Assembly: GCF_026626635.1 (NCBI RefSeq)
Contig: NZ_JAPNKA010000001.1
Span: 6,944,001-7,008,000 of the forward strand
Length of the DNA stretch: 64,000 nt
Direction: 5' to 3'
Source: Archangium lansingense
GTDB taxonomy: Bacteria > Myxococcota > Myxococcia > Myxococcales > Myxococcaceae
Part shown: piece after piece, positions 1 through 8,929 of the stretch
Numbering within the stretch: position 1 is the stretch's first letter
How the letters are laid out: the number at the start of each line of letters is the position of its first letter
Translations under genes and position numbers: made by a program
The notes under the pieces: model-generated
What the model was told of the DNA's origin: nothing
The model's input: the letters and a program-made list of their open reading frames with translations, nothing else
Database searches by the model: none

Positions 1-3000
1 GACTCCCGCAGCCGTCCCCAGAAGAAGAAGTCGGTGGCCATCATCCGGTACCCCTGCGCGAGCATCTCCTGGTTGTGCTGCCGCCGGCCCAGGTCCACCA
101 GCCACTCCGCCAGCTCGTGGGCCAGCGGATATTCCGCCCGCGCGAAGTGGTAGGAATAGATGCCCCAGTACGCCAGCTCCAACCGGGGCAGCGCCTCGCC
201 CACCTGGTAGAAGAGCTCACGCACCCGAGCGAACGTGCGCTCCACCTCGGGGGCGAGGTAGCCCCTCATCTGCACCAGGACAATCCCCAACCCGACCTGG
301 ATCTGCAGTTCCTGGCGGCGGCGCTCGTCAGAGTCCGGCAGGCGCCGCAGCAACTCCAGCGCCCGGGAGAGATAGCCCACCGCTTCCTGATTGGCGTATT
401 GCAGGGCCGCTTGCCGCCCGGCCTGGGCCCAGTAGTGGAGGGCCGGCACGAGCTCCCCCGCCTCCGTGTAATGGTGCGCGAGCACCTCGGGCCGCTCCTG
501 GACCTCCTTGGGCGAGTGCTCCGCCAGGGCATGCGCGATGCGCAGGTGGTACTGGCGCCGCGTACCCCGTGACAGGGACTGGTAGGCGGCATCCTGGATG
601 AGCGCATGCCGGAACTCGTACGCGGGCGAGCCCGGCTCGCTTTGCTCCTGCAGCAGCCCCGCGTCCACCAGCCCCGAGAGCTCGCGCTGGAGCACCGCGT
701 CGCCATGCACCACTCCAGGCTCCGACAGCGCCGAGAGGAAGGAGAACGTGAAGCCGCGGCCCACCACAGCGCACAACTGGGCCAGCGTCTTCTGGCGCGA
801 GGGCAGCAGGTCCAACCGAGCCAGCAGCAGCTCATGCAGGGTGATGGGGATGGGGCACTCTGGCCCACCACAGGCCGCTGGAGTCAGCTCCAGCACCATC
901 CGCGTCATCTCCTCGATGAAGAGCGGAATGCCATCCGTCCTGCTCACCAGGTATTGAATCATCTCGGCCGGCAGGCCCCTTCTCCCGGCAACCTCCTTCA
1001 CCAGCGTTGACGCCTGCCCCGCCGGCAGGCGCTCCAGGGTGAGTTGGTGCTCCCAGGGATGATGGCTCCAGGACGACCGGAACTCCGGACGGGCACTGAG
1101 GACGACGAGGATTCTCTCGCGCTCGATGGAGTCGAGCATGTAGCTCAGGAACTCCAGGTGGGTGGAGAAGGCCCAGTGCAAGTCCTCGACGGTGACGAGC
1201 ACCGGCCGCTCCCTGCTCCGTTGCAGCAGCAGGTCGCGCAACGCCTCGAAGGCCTGATCCCTGCGCCGCTCGGGGGTGAGCAGATGCAGGGGGGAGCCCT
1301 CGGGCAGGGGCAGGGCCAGGAGCTCGCCGATCAAATGCGCCTGCTCGGCCGAGACGCCACGCGTCCCCAGTTGCTCCTCCAACTCTTTCAGTTGCTGCTC
1401 TGGAGTGCTCTCTCTGGACAGCTGGACCACGTCCTGGAGGAGATCAAGCACCAGCGAATGGGCGCGAGCATTGAAGCGGGACCAACACTGGAGGTGGATC
1501 CACGTGGCCTCAGCCGAAGAGACGTGCTCACGCAGCTCGAGGATGAGACGGGACTTGCCTATCCCAGCCTCTCCCCGCAGCAGCACGCAAGCGCCCTGCC
1601 CTCGCCGGGCCCATTCCCACAGCTTCAGCAACCGGTCCAGCTCACGCCTGCGCCCCACCAGCGGGGTGAGCCCGCCCGCGGCAAGCGCCCGCTCGATCCG
1701 GGTGGCCCTCGGCACCTCTCGCAGCACACGGTGGACTTCCAGGTGGACGGTCCCGGCCAGCCCTTCGAAGCTCCGCGTCCCGAGCGGCTCGGTGACGAAG
1801 CCTCCGAGCACCAGCCTCCAGGTCGTCTCGCCGATCACCACCTCGCCCGGCTGGGCCTGGCGAGAGAGCCAGGCGGCAATACTGGGGGCCTCTCCGTGCA
1901 GAGTCGGTGTCCGTTCCCTGGAGTCCGACGAGGCGTCCTGCAGCACCACCTTGTCCGTCCGGATGCCCACGCACACGGCCAACGCGGCAGGCAGGTACGG
2001 CAGCCTCCGCCGCAAGACGGCCGGCAGATTCCTGACGAGGTGCAGCCCCGCGAGCACTGCCCGCTCCGAGTCGTCCTCTCGGACCTGATGGCACCCGAAA
2101 CAGGCCAGCAGCCCGCTTCCCATGTACTGAGGGGGAGAGCGGCCCCCGTGCTGCTGGATGATCTCCGTGCAGGTCTGCTGGAAGACGGTCTCCAGCTCGC
2201 CCAGATCTTCGACATCGAGCCGTTCACCGGAGCCACCACCGAGCCCCGTGAGCCTGCAGGACAGCAACGTCACCTGACTGCGCTGGGACTCGACAGAGGG
2301 GGACTTCGCCCCCGCGGGCTCGGACTCCGAGGTCAGCAGAGCCTCCAGCTCGCGCACCTCCTCGCGCAGCTCCCGAGCCGTCTGGAAGCGCCGGCCTGGC
2401 TCCTTGGCCAGCGCCGTGGCCAGCAGCCCCTCCACCTTCCGAGGGACCTCCGGGCAGTAGTCGCGCACCGAGGGCATGGGGTCGTCCGAGCTCACGAGGA
2501 CGCGCAGCTCCTTGCTGCTGGCTCCCTGGAAGGGAAGCCTCCCGGTGAGCATCTCGAACAGCACCAAACCCGCCGCCCAGATGTCGGTGCGCTCGTCCTG
2601 CGGCTCGCCCCTCCATTGCTCTGGTGCCATGTAGGCCGGCGTTCCCGCCGCGAGCAGCCGCTGGGAAACGGAGGCATCGTTGCCGCTCAGGTGGGCCAGG
2701 CCGAAGTCGAGCAGCTTCACCACGCCCAGACGGGAGATGAAGACATTACTGGGCTTGAGATCCCGGTGGATGATGTGTCGCTGGTGGGCGTGATCCAGCC
2801 CCGTCGCGATGGCCTCCAGGATCTCCAGAGCACGCCGCAGGCCGGGCTTCCGCTCCTGCTTGAGGAGCCCCGCCAGCGACTCTCCTTCCAGACACTCCAT
2901 GACGAGGAAGGGAATACGCGGCTCACCCGGTGCGCTGTGCCACTCGGCCACATCGAAGATGCGGACGATGTTCTCGTGGTCCAGCCGAGCGATCGCTCGC

Positions 3001-3314
3001 GCCTCTTGAAGCGCCAGGCTGGTGAATCCCCGGTAAGGCAAGAGGAACTTGAGTGCCACCACGCGCTGCAGCTCCTCGTCCCACGCACGGAATACCTGGC
3101 CCATGCCTCCATGCCCGAGCTCCCCGCGGATCTCGAACCGCAGACCATCCCTGCCGCCGAGCCGCTCCTTGGATAGCGGCAACCTTGGCCACGGCTGCAA
3201 CGCGAGAAGCTCCTTCACGATGGAATCATCGAAGTCCGAGCGCGCCGACCCGACGTCCTGTTCGCTCGTGAGCGGAGGAAGAGACCCGCCGTCCTGGCTG
3301 GATTCCTTGCGCAT
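1..3314 (-). CDS. Ser/Thr protein kinase fused to cyclase-like, AAA ATPase and TPR regions (3' end outside window)
   Basis: The frame stays open from an ATG at 3314 to the window edge, giving about 1,104 residues without a stop. An AAGGAG lies about 12 bases upstream. The kinase domain covers roughly residues 60-325: glycine loop GELGHGGMGQVF (64-75), Lys89, HRDLKPSN (183-190), DFG (203-205) and APE (AYMAPEQW). It should be an active kinase. Residues about 345-540 resemble a class III cyclase domain (YMGSGLLACFG, DDSERAV) but lack the usual metal-binding Asp pair. A P-loop GEAGIGKS near residue 577 and a following VEDLHW stretch mark an AAA/STAND ATPase, then helical repeats with TPR-like character run to the edge. 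No membrane segment is seen, so it is probably cytosolic. This layout is common in myxobacterial kinases. The input signal is unknown and the C-terminus is missing. Confidence 0.9.
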   Translation of the reverse strand, partial: MRKESSQDGGSLPPLTSEQDVGSARSDFDDSIVKELLALQPWPRLPLSKERLGGRDGLRFEIRGELGHGGMGQVFRAWDEELQRVVALKFLLPYRGFTSLALQEARAIARLDHENIVRIFDVAEWHSAPGEPRIPFLVMECLEGESLAGLLKQERKPGLRRALEILEAIATGLDHAHQRHIIHRDLKPSNVFISRLGVVKLLDFGLAHLSGNDASVSQRLLAAGTPAYMAPEQWRGEPQDERTDIWAAGLVLFEMLTGRLPFQGASSKELRVLVSSDDPMPSVRDYCPEVPRKVEGLLATALAKEPGRRFQTARELREEVRELEALLTSESEPAGAKSPSVESQRSQVTLLSCRLTGLGGGSGERLDVEDLGELETVFQQTCTEIIQQHGGRSPPQYMGSGLLACFGCHQVREDDSERAVLAGLHLVRNLPAVLRRRLPYLPAALAVCVGIRTDKVVLQDASSDSRERTPTLHGEAPSIAAWLSRQAQPGEVVIGETTWRLVLGGFVTEPLGTRSFEGLAGTVHLEVHRVLREVPRATRIERALAAGGLTPLVGRRRELDRLLKLWEWARRGQGACVLLRGEAGIGKSRLILELREHVSSAEATWIHLQCWSRFNARAHSLVLDLLQDVVQLSRESTPEQQLKELEEQLGTRGVSAEQAHLIGELLALPLPEGSPLHLLTPERRRDQAFEALRDLLLQRSRERPVLVTVEDLHWAFSTHLEFLSYMLDSIERERILVVLSARPEFRSSWSHHPWEHQLTLERLPAGQASTLVKEVAGRRGLPAEMIQYLVSRTDGIPLFIEEMTRMVLELTPAACGGPECPIPITLHELLLARLDLLPSRQKTLAQLCAVVGRGFTFSFLSALSEPGVVHGDAVLQRELSGLVDAGLLQEQSEPGSPAYEFRHALIQDAAYQSLSRGTRRQYHLRIAHALAEHSPKEVQERPEVLAHHYTEAGELVPALHYWAQAGRQAALQYANQEAVGYLSRALELLRRLPDSDERRRQELQIQVGLGIVLVQMRGYLAPEVERTFARVRELFYQVGEALPRLELAYWGIYSYHFARAEYPLAHELAEWLVDLGRRQHNQEMLAQGYRMMATDFFFWGRLRE

Positions 3315-3560
3315 TCGAGCCCCCAGCTCCTTCCAGGCGCCAGCTCCGAAGAGAGCGCCTCAGAATGGAAGCTATGAATGCGGCAAATAGAATGTCACGT
3401 CTCACTCGGAGACAGATCACGAGCGCGACCAGGCAACGGATCGCACGAATCAGCTCCTGGTTTTGTTGAGGAATTGAAGCTGGTGGCCCGCGCACCACAA
3501 TCCTGCTGGGTCGCGATGAGATTGCTCCTGTAGCTTCGTTCGAGAAAGGAGCATTCGACA

Positions 3561-4193
3561 TTGGCCCCATCCGATGATGACTCCGATTCCAAGCCCCAGC
3601 TCAGTCGCCGCGCTTTCTTCAAGGGCGCGGGCGCATCGGCCCTGAGCGTCACCCTGACTCCCTCCGCGGCTGGAGCAGCGAACGCCTCCCCGGCGGTCGT
3701 GGGTCCCGAACCTTCCTCGCTGACCCTCTCCATCAATGGCCGCACCGTCACCGTCCAGGCCGACCCCGCTACGACGCTGGCCGAGCTGCTGCGCAACCAT
3801 CTCGGCATGACGGGCACGAAGATTGGCTGCGACCGGGGCGCCTGCTCAGCTTGCACGGTGTGGCTCGACGGCGAGGTGGCCGCGAGCTGCATGACGCTGG
3901 CCTTCGACGCCCGGGGCCGCAAGGTCACCACCATCGAGGGGCTCGCCAAGGGAGACGAGCTCCACCCGGTCCAGCGCGCCTTCGTGGAGAACGATGCGAT
4001 GCAGTGCGGGTTCTGCACTCCCGGAATGGTGATGAGCTGCGCCGCGCTGGTGGATCGCAACCCGAAGTGCACGCTGGATGACGTGAAGCAGGCGGTCAGT
4101 GGCCATCTGTGCCGGTGCGGCACCTATCCCAACGTCTTCAAGGCAACCCTGGCGGCGGCCAAGGGCGGCGGAAAGGCAAAGGGGAACAGCTGA
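3561..4193 (+). CDS. Tat-exported [2Fe-2S] subunit of a molybdenum aldehyde/xanthine oxidoreductase (PaoA/YagT-like)
   Basis: Small iron-sulfur subunit (210 aa) that passes electrons from the molybdenum centre to the FAD subunit. The N-terminus has a twin-arginine signal, SRRAFFKG (residues 15-22), followed by a hydrophobic Ala-rich stretch, so the complex is probably exported folded to the periplasm. The plant-type ferredoxin cluster ligands are Cys90, Cys95, Cys98 and Cys110. The second cluster, in the helical domain, has Cys149, Cys152, Cys184 and Cys186 (CGFC and CRC). The start is a TTG at 3561 with AAGGAG about ten bases upstream. Its stop overlaps the next gene (TGATG). Only this subunit carries an export signal, as in PaoABC, where the other subunits travel with it. 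Confidence 0.92.
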   Translation: MAPSDDDSDSKPQLSRRAFFKGAGASALSVTLTPSAAGAANASPAVVGPEPSSLTLSINGRTVTVQADPATTLAELLRNHLGMTGTKIGCDRGACSACTVWLDGEVAASCMTLAFDARGRKVTTIEGLAKGDELHPVQRAFVENDAMQCGFCTPGMVMSCAALVDRNPKCTLDDVKQAVSGHLCRCGTYPNVFKATLAAAKGGGKAKGNS

Positions 4194-6652
4194 TGCAGGA
4201 CGTCAAGGACACCACCGATCCCCGGGCTTCCAACAAGCCCTCAGGCGAGCGGCCTTCTCCCACTCCCAACCCGGGACCCTCCCGGCAGCAGGCGCTCCCG
4301 TATGGGATTGTCGGCGAGGGATTGAAGGAGGTCACCCGGCGGGTACCCGAGGACGAGCCCCCTCCCCTCCCCGAGAACGCGAAGCTCAAGTCCATTGGCA
4401 AGCCGGTCTCGCGTCTGGATGGCGTGGAGAAGGTCACCGGCAAGGCCCGCTACACCTTCGATGTGCAGCTCCCCGGAATGCTCTGGGGCAGATGGGTCAC
4501 CGCACCGCTGCCCCATGCGCGCATCAAGTCCATCGACACCTCGGAGGCCGAGCGCTACCCGGGCGTCCGTGCCATCCACATCCTGGAGCGCCTGCTCTCG
4601 TCCGCGCAGCTTCGCGATCCCAAGGCCGAGCAGGGCAATCGCTACCCCACCGTCCGCTACGCGGGCCAGCCCATCGCCGCGGTGGCGGCCCACACTCCCC
4701 GAGCCGCCGAGGCCGCCGCGAAGCTGATCAAGGTGGAGTACGAGCCCATCCCCCATGTCTGCCAGCTCGAGGAGGCGATGAAGGAGAACGCGCCTCGCGT
4801 CTTCCCCGGCCCCACCGAGCAGCCGGCGACGGCGGGAGGCGGCGGCGCGCCCCCGGGCCTTCCCCAGAGAGGCAACGTGCGTGGTCCCGACTCGAAACCC
4901 CTCGGCACGCCGGGCGCGCGCGGGGACGTCGGCAAGGGGCTTCGCGAGTCCGACGTGGTGGTCGAAGCGGAGTACCGGACCCAGGTGCAGACCCATGTGC
5001 CCATGGAGCCGCATGGGCTCGTCGCCGATTGGCGGGACGAGGTGCTCACGCTCTACGCCTCCACCCAGTTCGTCAACAGCGTCCGGGAAGAAGCGGCCGA
5101 GCATTTCGATCTGCCGAAGAGCAAGGTCCGGGTGATCAGTGACTTCACCGGCGGAGGCTTCGGCGCGAAGTACGGGATTGGCAACTACGGGCTGATGGCC
5201 ATCCACCTCTCGCGCAAGGCTCAGGCGCCGGTGCGGATGATCCTGGATCGCCGGGATGAGCACGTGTCGGGCGGCAATCGTCCGAACAGCATCCAACGGC
5301 TCAAGCTGGGCGCGAAGAAGGATGGCACGCTCGTCGCGCTCCAGCTCCACTCCTATGGCACTGGAGGTATCGCCGGCGGCGCGGGCGTCGGCTTCTGCCA
5401 CGCCACCCTCTACAACTGCCCGAACGTGCTGGTGGAGCAGTACGACGTCTTCACCAACGCCGGCCCGTGCGCCGCCTTCCGGGCACCCGGCCAGGTTCAG
5501 GGCATCTTCGGCCTGGAACAATCCATGGACGAGCTGGCGGAGAAGATCGGGATGGATCCGCTCGCGCTCCGGGCCAAGATCGACATCTCGGGGACGGATG
5601 ACTGCCTGGCCCGGGCCCATGAACGCCGAGTGGGAGCCGAACGGATCGGCTGGAGCAAACGGCGGCCCGCGGGCGCCGACAAGGGACCCATCAAGCGGGG
5701 AATCGGGTTCGCCCAGTCCCAGTGGGCCTACCTGGTCCAACCGAGCACCATGTGCGAGGTGCGCGTGTCGGGGGATGGCTCCGTCGAGGCCTTTAGCAGC
5801 ACGCAGGACATCGGGACGGGGACGCGGACCATCCTGGCGCAGGTGGTGGCCGAGGAGTTCGGCCTGCGCCCCGAGGAGATCGGCGCCCATATCGGTGATT
5901 CCCGTTACCCGATGGGGCCCGCCTCCGGAGGAAGCCGGGTCACCAGCTCTCTGACTCCGGCTGCCCGCAACGCCGCGTACCGCTGCGCTCGTGACCTGGC
6001 CTCACGGCTCGCCCCCCTCCTCAAGGCGAACGCGGACGAGATCGTCTTCGCCGATGGCAAGGTGATGGTGAAGGGTAAGGCCGGGTCGGCCATGCCGTTC
6101 CGCGAGGCGGTCAAGAAGGCTGGCTTCGCGGAGATCTCCCAGCAGGCCGGGCGCCGTGACGACTACGAGGGGTACGTGATGTCGACCCCAGATTTTGCAC
6201 TCAGTCGGCATGGAATCGGCGGCGTGCAGTTCGCCGAGGTCGCGGTCGACACCGAGACCGGCATCGTCAAGGTGGAGCGGGTGGTCGCGGTGCATGACTG
6301 CGGGCGCCCCATCAACCCCAAGCTCACCGAGAGCCAGATCTACGGAGGCGTGACCCAGGGCGTGAGCTACGCCCTCTACGAGGAGAGACACCTGGACGCC
6401 GCGAGCGGTCACCAGCTCAACGCCAACGTGGACCAGTACAAGATCGTCGGCTCGCGCGAGGTGCCGAAGATCGAGGTCATCGTGCTGGAGCAGCTCGGGG
6501 CGCAGTCCTCGACGGATGCACGCGGAGTCGCCGAGCCCGCCAACGTGGCCACGGCGGCGGCGGTGGCCAATGCCTTCTACAACGCGACGGGCAAGCGCAT
6601 TCGGACGCTCCCGATGACGCCCGCGAACGTGCTCGCGGCGCTGCGCGGCTGA
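4193..6652 (+). CDS. molybdopterin-binding catalytic subunit of aldehyde/xanthine oxidoreductase family (PaoC/YagR-like)
   Basis: Large catalytic subunit (819 aa) of the xanthine oxidase family. It binds the molybdenum pterin cofactor and hydroxylates the substrate, probably an aldehyde or N-heterocycle. Visible family motifs are GGGFGAKYG and FRAPGQVQG in the pterin-binding half, GTGTR in the second half, and the C-terminal GVAEPA, whose Glu matches the catalytic glutamate. I chose the ATG at 4193 because it overlaps the upstream stop (TGATG); the frame also stays open upstream to 4109, inside the previous gene. The N-terminal 70 residues are rich in Pro and charged residues and contain no signal peptide, consistent with co-export with the Tat-tagged subunit. 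A Gly/Pro-rich insertion lies near residues 210-245. The substrate cannot be read from sequence. Confidence 0.92.
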   Translation: MQDVKDTTDPRASNKPSGERPSPTPNPGPSRQQALPYGIVGEGLKEVTRRVPEDEPPPLPENAKLKSIGKPVSRLDGVEKVTGKARYTFDVQLPGMLWGRWVTAPLPHARIKSIDTSEAERYPGVRAIHILERLLSSAQLRDPKAEQGNRYPTVRYAGQPIAAVAAHTPRAAEAAAKLIKVEYEPIPHVCQLEEAMKENAPRVFPGPTEQPATAGGGGAPPGLPQRGNVRGPDSKPLGTPGARGDVGKGLRESDVVVEAEYRTQVQTHVPMEPHGLVADWRDEVLTLYASTQFVNSVREEAAEHFDLPKSKVRVISDFTGGGFGAKYGIGNYGLMAIHLSRKAQAPVRMILDRRDEHVSGGNRPNSIQRLKLGAKKDGTLVALQLHSYGTGGIAGGAGVGFCHATLYNCPNVLVEQYDVFTNAGPCAAFRAPGQVQGIFGLEQSMDELAEKIGMDPLALRAKIDISGTDDCLARAHERRVGAERIGWSKRRPAGADKGPIKRGIGFAQSQWAYLVQPSTMCEVRVSGDGSVEAFSSTQDIGTGTRTILAQVVAEEFGLRPEEIGAHIGDSRYPMGPASGGSRVTSSLTPAARNAAYRCARDLASRLAPLLKANADEIVFADGKVMVKGKAGSAMPFREAVKKAGFAEISQQAGRRDDYEGYVMSTPDFALSRHGIGGVQFAEVAVDTETGIVKVERVVAVHDCGRPINPKLTESQIYGGVTQGVSYALYEERHLDAASGHQLNANVDQYKIVGSREVPKIEVIVLEQLGAQSSTDARGVAEPANVATAAAVANAFYNATGKRIRTLPMTPANVLAALRG

Positions 6653-6669
6653 GACGAATCGGAGGATGC

Positions 6670-7659
6670 ATGCAGAGCTTCGAGTGGGTGGATGCTGAAT
6701 CCGTGGAACAGGCCGTCTCGCTGCTGGGTGAAGGCAACGAGCGCATGCCGGTCGTCGCGAAGGCCGGCGGCATGGACCTGTTGGATCTGATGAAGGGAGG
6801 CGTGGTGATCCCCCACCGGGTGGTCAACCTCAAGACCATCAAGGGACTGGACGGGGTGCGCTTCGACGCGAAGCAAGGGCTGGAGCTCGGTGCCCTGGTG
6901 ACCCTGGCCCGGGTGTCACGGGAGCCCGAGGTGCGCCGCCGCTATGTGGCACTCGCGGATGCGGCCGAGCACGCCGCGACGCCTCAGGTCCGCAATGCCG
7001 CCACGATGGGAGGGAACCTGCTCCAGCGGCCCCGCTGCTGGTACTTCCGGAATGACTTCTTCCACCAGGCCAGCGGCGACGACGTCGAGCGGGTCCGCGC
7101 CGGGGAGAACCAGTACCACGCCATCTTCGACAACCAGCGCACGGTGATGGTGCACGCCTCCACCCCGGCCACGGCCCTGGTGGCCTACGGGGCCTCGGTC
7201 GAGCTGACCGGCCCCGGGGGCAAGTCGCGGGTGGTGCCCATGTCCACCTTCCTGCTGCCGCCGGACATGAAGCGCCCGACCGACACGATGATCGCGCCCA
7301 ATGAGCTGCTGACACGCGTGATCATCCCCGCTCCAGCCGCGGGAACGAAGGCGGCGTACCACAAGCAGGGCGAGCGGGAGAGCTACGACTGGCCCATCTG
7401 CGACGTCGCGGTGGTGCTGCAGATGGATGGGAAGACCGTCCGGCAGGCGTCGATCGCTCTCGGCTGGGTCGCGCCCACTCCCCGGCGCTCGGCGGAAGCG
7501 GAGAGGGTCCTCGTGGGGAAGACGCTCAACGAGGAGCTCGCGCGGCAGGCTGCGAAGGCCGCGGTGAGTGGAGCGACACCGCTGTCCAAGAACGCCTACA
7601 AGGTCCCGGTCCTCGAAACGGTGATCCGGAGGACGGTGCTCGCCGCGGCGGCCGCCTGA
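6670..7659 (+). CDS. FAD-binding subunit of aldehyde/xanthine oxidoreductase family (PaoB/YagS-like)
   Basis: Medium subunit (329 aa), which holds FAD and passes electrons to the final acceptor. Family features are the N-terminal FEWVDAESVEQAVSLL start, the flavin-binding stretch KAGGMDLLDLMK, and TPQVRNAATMGGNLLQRPRC near residues 105-125. In E. coli PaoB the region just after this carries extra cysteines that bind a [4Fe-4S] cluster. Here the equivalent loop has only one Cys (in RPRCWYFRND), so that cluster is probably absent. It begins 17 bases after the catalytic subunit in the same operon. The order (Fe-S, Mo, FAD) differs from the E. coli order (Fe-S, FAD, Mo). No dedicated cofactor-insertion chaperone is seen nearby. 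Confidence 0.9.
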   Translation: MQSFEWVDAESVEQAVSLLGEGNERMPVVAKAGGMDLLDLMKGGVVIPHRVVNLKTIKGLDGVRFDAKQGLELGALVTLARVSREPEVRRRYVALADAAEHAATPQVRNAATMGGNLLQRPRCWYFRNDFFHQASGDDVERVRAGENQYHAIFDNQRTVMVHASTPATALVAYGASVELTGPGGKSRVVPMSTFLLPPDMKRPTDTMIAPNELLTRVIIPAPAAGTKAAYHKQGERESYDWPICDVAVVLQMDGKTVRQASIALGWVAPTPRRSAEAERVLVGKTLNEELARQAAKAAVSGATPLSKNAYKVPVLETVIRRTVLAAAAA

Positions 7660-7667
7660 GGAGACGC

Positions 7668-7925
7668 ATGGACTCGAACACCGAGCAGAAACCGCCGCGC
7701 GTCTGCCGGCGCTTGCGTTCGAAGGGAACGCCCGGCATCCGGTACGACGCGGCGGTGGACTGGGACGTGGGCTACACCTCGACCGCGACGTTCTGGTGCG
7801 TCTCGACGGGCGAGTGCGTCGGGCCCGACGACGACCAGGTGCATCCGCACGTCTGCGGCGAGGCTCGCGTCTGCTTCCGCGCTCCCACCGATGAACCGGC
7901 GGAGGGAGCGCGGGTCCTGGAGTGA
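7668..7925 (+). CDS. small Cys-containing protein of unknown function downstream of the oxidoreductase
   Basis: An 85-residue frame that begins 8 bases after the FAD-subunit stop, with GAGGAG just before its ATG, so it is probably translated as the last gene of the operon. It contains five cysteines (in RVCRRLR, WCVST, GECVG, HVCGE and RVCFR) and many Asp residues, with no signal peptide or membrane segment. I do not recognise a family. The spacing and codon choice support a real gene, and the cysteines would fit metal or cluster handling for the complex, but that role is a guess from position only. Confidence 0.55.
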   Translation: MDSNTEQKPPRVCRRLRSKGTPGIRYDAAVDWDVGYTSTATFWCVSTGECVGPDDDQVHPHVCGEARVCFRAPTDEPAEGARVLE

Positions 7926-8203
7926 GCGCCCTCCTCCGGGACGTGGCCTATGGAGGAGGAAGGCCGCAGGTCTTGTCGGCCAGGCAATGATCGGAAGTTG
8001 CCGGGACGCCACCCGAGCTCGGCCAGGGAGGTGCGGACCGCGCACCGTCTCCTGAGCGGCCAAGGGCAGGTCTCAGGTATCCGCTGGCGATCGCGCTCCT
8101 GTGAGGGGAAGTCCTTGGCACGCTGCAATGTGATGAGGATGAAGCAGACCCATCGCAGCAACCGGACGTGCATGCTTCTGCCCTCCTCATCGGCGTGCGT
8201 AAA

Positions 8204-8238
8204 CCCTCACCCCAGCCCTCTCCCAGAGGGAGAGAGAG
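8204..8238. repeat. palindromic repeat copy 1 (CCCTCACCCC...AGA...GGGAGAG)
   Basis: The element reads CCCTCACCCCAG, then a stem CCCTCTCCC (8216-8224), loop AGA, and GGGAGAGAG (8228-8236), followed on the plus strand by TTTT. One base of the stem is mismatched. It covers the last codons and the stop of the minus-strand pseudouridine synthase gene and may end transcription from either side. Other copies lie at 51914, 54613 and 57105. Confidence 0.85.
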
Positions 8239-8929
8239 TTTTGCGCAGCAACTCCACGGTCCTCGCCATGTCCTCGGGCAGCGGAGACTCCAGCGCTCTC
8301 GCCTCCACTCCGGGCAGCACCGGCCACTCCAGCCTCGCCGCGTGCAACGGCGTGCGCGCCAGCACCTCCTCCTCCCCTTCCCCGCCTACGTCCTTCGCCT
8401 TCAACGGCTCGTCCCGCCCGTACTGGTGATCCACCAGCAGCGGGTGCCCTTCCGATAGCAGGTGCACGCGAATCTGATGCGTCCGCCCCGTCATCGGCTC
8501 GGCCTCCACCAGCGAGGCCGCCGTGAAGACCTCTACCGGCCTCACCCGCGTCCTCGAGGGCTTCCCCTCCTCCCCTGGCCTCGCCACCCGCATCCGCCCC
8601 TTGCGCGCCGGCACCAGCGCCGCGTCCACCACCCGCGGCGCCTCCACCCGCCCCTCCACCAGCGCCAGGTAACGCTTGCGCACCTTCCCGGACTCGAACG
8701 CCATCGACAGCGTCCGGTGCACCGCGGGCTCCAGGGCGAACACCATCACCCCCGAGGTGTCCCGATCCAACCGGTGCACCACGTACACCTTCCGCTTCAG
8801 CTGCTCCTCCAGCACCTCGCGCAGCGACGGGCCTCCGCCCTCACCACGTCCGGGGATGACCAGCATCCCCGCGGGCTTGTCCACCGCGAGCAGCCCCGCG
8901 CCCTCGAAGAGAACGCGGACGCCGCTCAC
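8207..8929 (-). CDS. RluA-family pseudouridine synthase
   Basis: A 240-residue RluA-family enzyme that isomerises uridine to pseudouridine in rRNA or tRNA. The catalytic Asp sits in HRLDRDTSG (about residues 73-81). RTHQIRVHLLSEGHPLLVD near residues 168-186 is the second family signature. No S4 RNA-binding domain precedes the catalytic domain. The start is a GTG at 8929 that overlaps the upstream M16 stop (GTGA), so the two are translationally coupled. The last residues (about TLSPSGRGLG) and the stop codon come from the palindromic repeat, so the original C-terminus has probably been replaced. The substrate RNA and position are not predictable. Confidence 0.9.
   Translation of the reverse strand: MSGVRVLFEGAGLLAVDKPAGMLVIPGRGEGGGPSLREVLEEQLKRKVYVVHRLDRDTSGVMVFALEPAVHRTLSMAFESGKVRKRYLALVEGRVEAPRVVDAALVPARKGRMRVARPGEEGKPSRTRVRPVEVFTAASLVEAEPMTGRTHQIRVHLLSEGHPLLVDHQYGRDEPLKAKDVGGEGEEEVLARTPLHAARLEWPVLPGVEARALESPLPEDMARTVELLRKTLSPSGRGLG

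Noticed and set aside
1044..3176. A 710-residue plus-strand open frame
   Set aside because: It is antisense to the kinase gene, rich in Pro/Arg/Gln/Leu with no domain. The minus frame has a full set of kinase and ATPase motifs.
7926..8203. A coding or RNA gene between the small Cys protein and the pseudouridine synthase
   Set aside because: Short frames on both strands lack ribosome sites and sensible composition; no stable structure other than the repeat was seen.
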